Assembly (NCBI GenBank): GCA_021107335.1
Contig: JAIOSZ010000111.1
Span: forward strand, 1 to 6,918
Direction of reading: 5' to 3'
From: Desulfuromonadaceae bacterium
GTDB taxonomy: Bacteria > Desulfobacterota > Desulfuromonadia > Desulfuromonadales > Syntrophotaleaceae
DNA length: 6,918 bases
Of the stretch, positions 5,675-6,918 are shown piece after piece (position 1 is the stretch's first letter; every line of letters starts with the position of its first letter). The notes below the pieces were generated by a model, which was given only the letters and a program-made list of their open reading frames with translations, was not told the DNA's origin and did not search any database. Made by a program: the position numbers and the translations under genes.

Positions 5675-6886
5675 TCAGGAGCAACCGATAGAAACCTCAC
5701 CCCGGGCCAACGCCATACAAAGGTCGTCGACCGCCGCCAGCTCCGCTGCACAGATTTCCCGCACCGGATCGACAACCTCCGCAAGAGCCCGGCCTGCCTC
5801 GGGCCGCACCTGCACCGCTGCCAGCTGCGGCCGATCGATGGGAGCTCCGATACGACTCACCAGGTAAACGTAGACTTCTTTGAGACCGTATACCTGCAGG
5901 TAGATATTGCGGGCGATGCGATGGGCGAGAACATTGTATATCTTGCCGACATGACTGACAGGGTTCTTGCCCGCCACCGCTTCGGTGCCCAGGGGACGCC
6001 CCACGGCGATCAGGCCGTTGACCCGGTTGCCACGGCCAACCTGACCGGAATCAGCATCTTCGGCCGAAGTGCCGAGCAGGCTCAAATAGACCCCACCCAG
6101 ACCGCGGCCGGGTCGATCGAGGGCATTGTAACTAACCTGCACCCCCTCCAACCCAGAAAAACCGCCGACAAACGATTCCATATCCTGCAGAATCAATTCC
6201 TTGCGAGCAAAATAGCCCTCTTCGCTGGCCACCGAGCCAGCCAGAAGCGGCATGGCCACGGTCAATTCCACATCCCGAGCCCGGCGAACGGCCATCACCT
6301 TGACGTCCTCCCCGGTATCGGGGAAACGCTCCTTGAACCCCTTTGCGTTGAGATAGCGTTCCAGCTTCAGGACCGCCTCTTCAGTGGGGCTCAGGGGATA
6401 ATAGCCGACTGCCGCCGAAGTATCGTTGGCTCCGCGCACCATTCCCGGCCGGGCGAAAATGTCGGCCAGTTCCGTAGAACCGGCACCCAGCACCACCCGG
6501 CACTGCAAATGCTGTGCTGGATCGACGAAACGCAGATGCTTACGCAACCAATCCCGAGCCGCCCCGAGGGCAATCTCCCCGACATCCACATACTGACCCT
6601 CGAAACAGAGGGTGGCACGATCCCCGATGATCAATTGCATCGGTTTCACCAGCCGACCGCCACCGAACCACTTCTCCACCGCACCGGCCGCCAGCAGCCC
6701 CTTGTCGATATTATGATGGAGCACCCGGCCGAACTCCTGAAGATAAGTCCGCGACAGAGCCACGGAAATGGCCTCCATCATAGCATCGCACATGGTGTCA
6801 GGATGCCCCTGGCCCTTGCGTTCGACAATTTCAAAAGGGCGTTCATTGGCCGATTCACCGCGCAGCGGTTCAACAGCAATATTCAT
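5675..6886 (-). CDS. mat: Methionine adenosyltransferase, archaeal type
   Basis: A complete 403-residue S-adenosylmethionine synthetase of the archaeal family (COG1812 type), making AdoMet from ATP and methionine in the cytoplasm. It follows the archaeal enzyme closely from end to end: ERPFEIVERKGQGHPDTMCD (15-34, His28), LHHNIDKG (56-63), GAGSTEL and NDTSAAVGYYPLSPTE in the middle, GTSAED then GQVGRGNRVNGLI (272-293), and GKNPVSHVGKIYN (306-318). The length matches archaeal enzymes (about 400). Bacterial MetK is a distant family with different motifs. The ATG at 6886 has AGGGGGA (6897-6891) four bases upstream. It is convergent with the MCE operon across 59 bases. Whether this is the cell's only AdoMet synthetase or a second copy cannot be seen here. 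Confidence 0.95.
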   Translation of the reverse strand: MNIAVEPLRGESANERPFEIVERKGQGHPDTMCDAMMEAISVALSRTYLQEFGRVLHHNIDKGLLAAGAVEKWFGGGRLVKPMQLIIGDRATLCFEGQYVDVGEIALGAARDWLRKHLRFVDPAQHLQCRVVLGAGSTELADIFARPGMVRGANDTSAAVGYYPLSPTEEAVLKLERYLNAKGFKERFPDTGEDVKVMAVRRARDVELTVAMPLLAGSVASEEGYFARKELILQDMESFVGGFSGLEGVQVSYNALDRPGRGLGGVYLSLLGTSAEDADSGQVGRGNRVNGLIAVGRPLGTEAVAGKNPVSHVGKIYNVLAHRIARNIYLQVYGLKEVYVYLVSRIGAPIDRPQLAAVQVRPEAGRALAEVVDPVREICAAELAAVDDLCMALARGEVSIGCS

Positions 6887-6890
6887 GGGA

Positions 6891-6897
6891 TCCCCCT
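6891..6897 (-). promoter_or_regulatory. Ribosome binding site of the methionine adenosyltransferase
   Basis: Read on the minus strand, AAAGGGGGATCCC precedes the ATG at 6886-6884. The G-rich run supports this start, which also begins just before the conserved N-terminal block. The promoter must lie beyond the right edge or within the last 20 bases, where none is visible. Confidence 0.6.
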
Positions 6898-6918
6898 TTC
6901 GGCAGCCGACCTACGCAC

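Noticed and set aside
5004..5684. Long open frame (226 codons) on the minus strand opposite the auxiliary lipoprotein gene
   Set aside because: It is a shadow of the plus-strand gene, which has a signal peptide, a lipobox and correct operon spacing. The antisense translation shows no recognisable motif, and its start would overlap the convergent gene's end.

Overview
The window reads as chromosomal DNA from a Gram-negative bacterium. Two lipoprotein signal peptides, an outer-membrane-type glycine-zipper lipoprotein and a Mla/MCE lipid-transport operon all require a double membrane. The best guess is a delta-proteobacterial lineage of the Desulfuromonas/Geobacter kind. That guess rests on the gene mix (STAS-fused MlaE permease, archaeal-type methionine adenosyltransferase) and on a palindromic intergenic element that resembles ones I recall from that group. 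The taxonomic call is inference, not proof.

Layout. Bases 1-331 (minus strand) hold the N-terminal part of an aldo/keto reductase that runs off the left edge. A gene-free stretch of about 410 bases follows, between divergent genes. It contains a 127-bp imperfect palindrome (455-581), a small dyad near the reductase, and a weak promoter candidate for the next gene. Bases 746-1327 encode a cytoplasmic SGNH/GDSL esterase of the TesA/arylesterase type. Bases 1435-1905 encode a 156-residue glycine-zipper lipoprotein with its own promoter candidate and strong ribosome binding site, closed by a perfect 13-bp hairpin that lacks a U-tract.

The core of the window (2010-5615, plus strand) is a tight four-gene operon for an MCE-type lipid ABC transporter: an MlaE permease with an N-terminal STAS (MlaB-like) domain, an MlaF ATPase, a membrane-anchored single-MCE-domain protein with a long helical tail, and a PqiC-like ABC-transport auxiliary lipoprotein. 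No MlaC-type periplasmic shuttle gene is present. The set suggests an inner-membrane pump whose MCE/helical part reaches toward an outer-membrane lipoprotein, a mixture of Mla-type and Pqi-type parts. The glycine-zipper lipoprotein just upstream would also be an envelope component, but a link to the transporter is only positional.

Bases 5675-6886 (minus strand), convergent with the operon, encode a complete archaeal-type S-adenosylmethionine synthetase, a form that is uncommon in bacteria. I see no CRISPR array, tRNA, rRNA, transposase or phage gene. Most of the window is ordinary housekeeping and envelope content. The points most worth a second look are the palindromic element, the archaeal-type MAT and the hybrid composition of the MCE operon.
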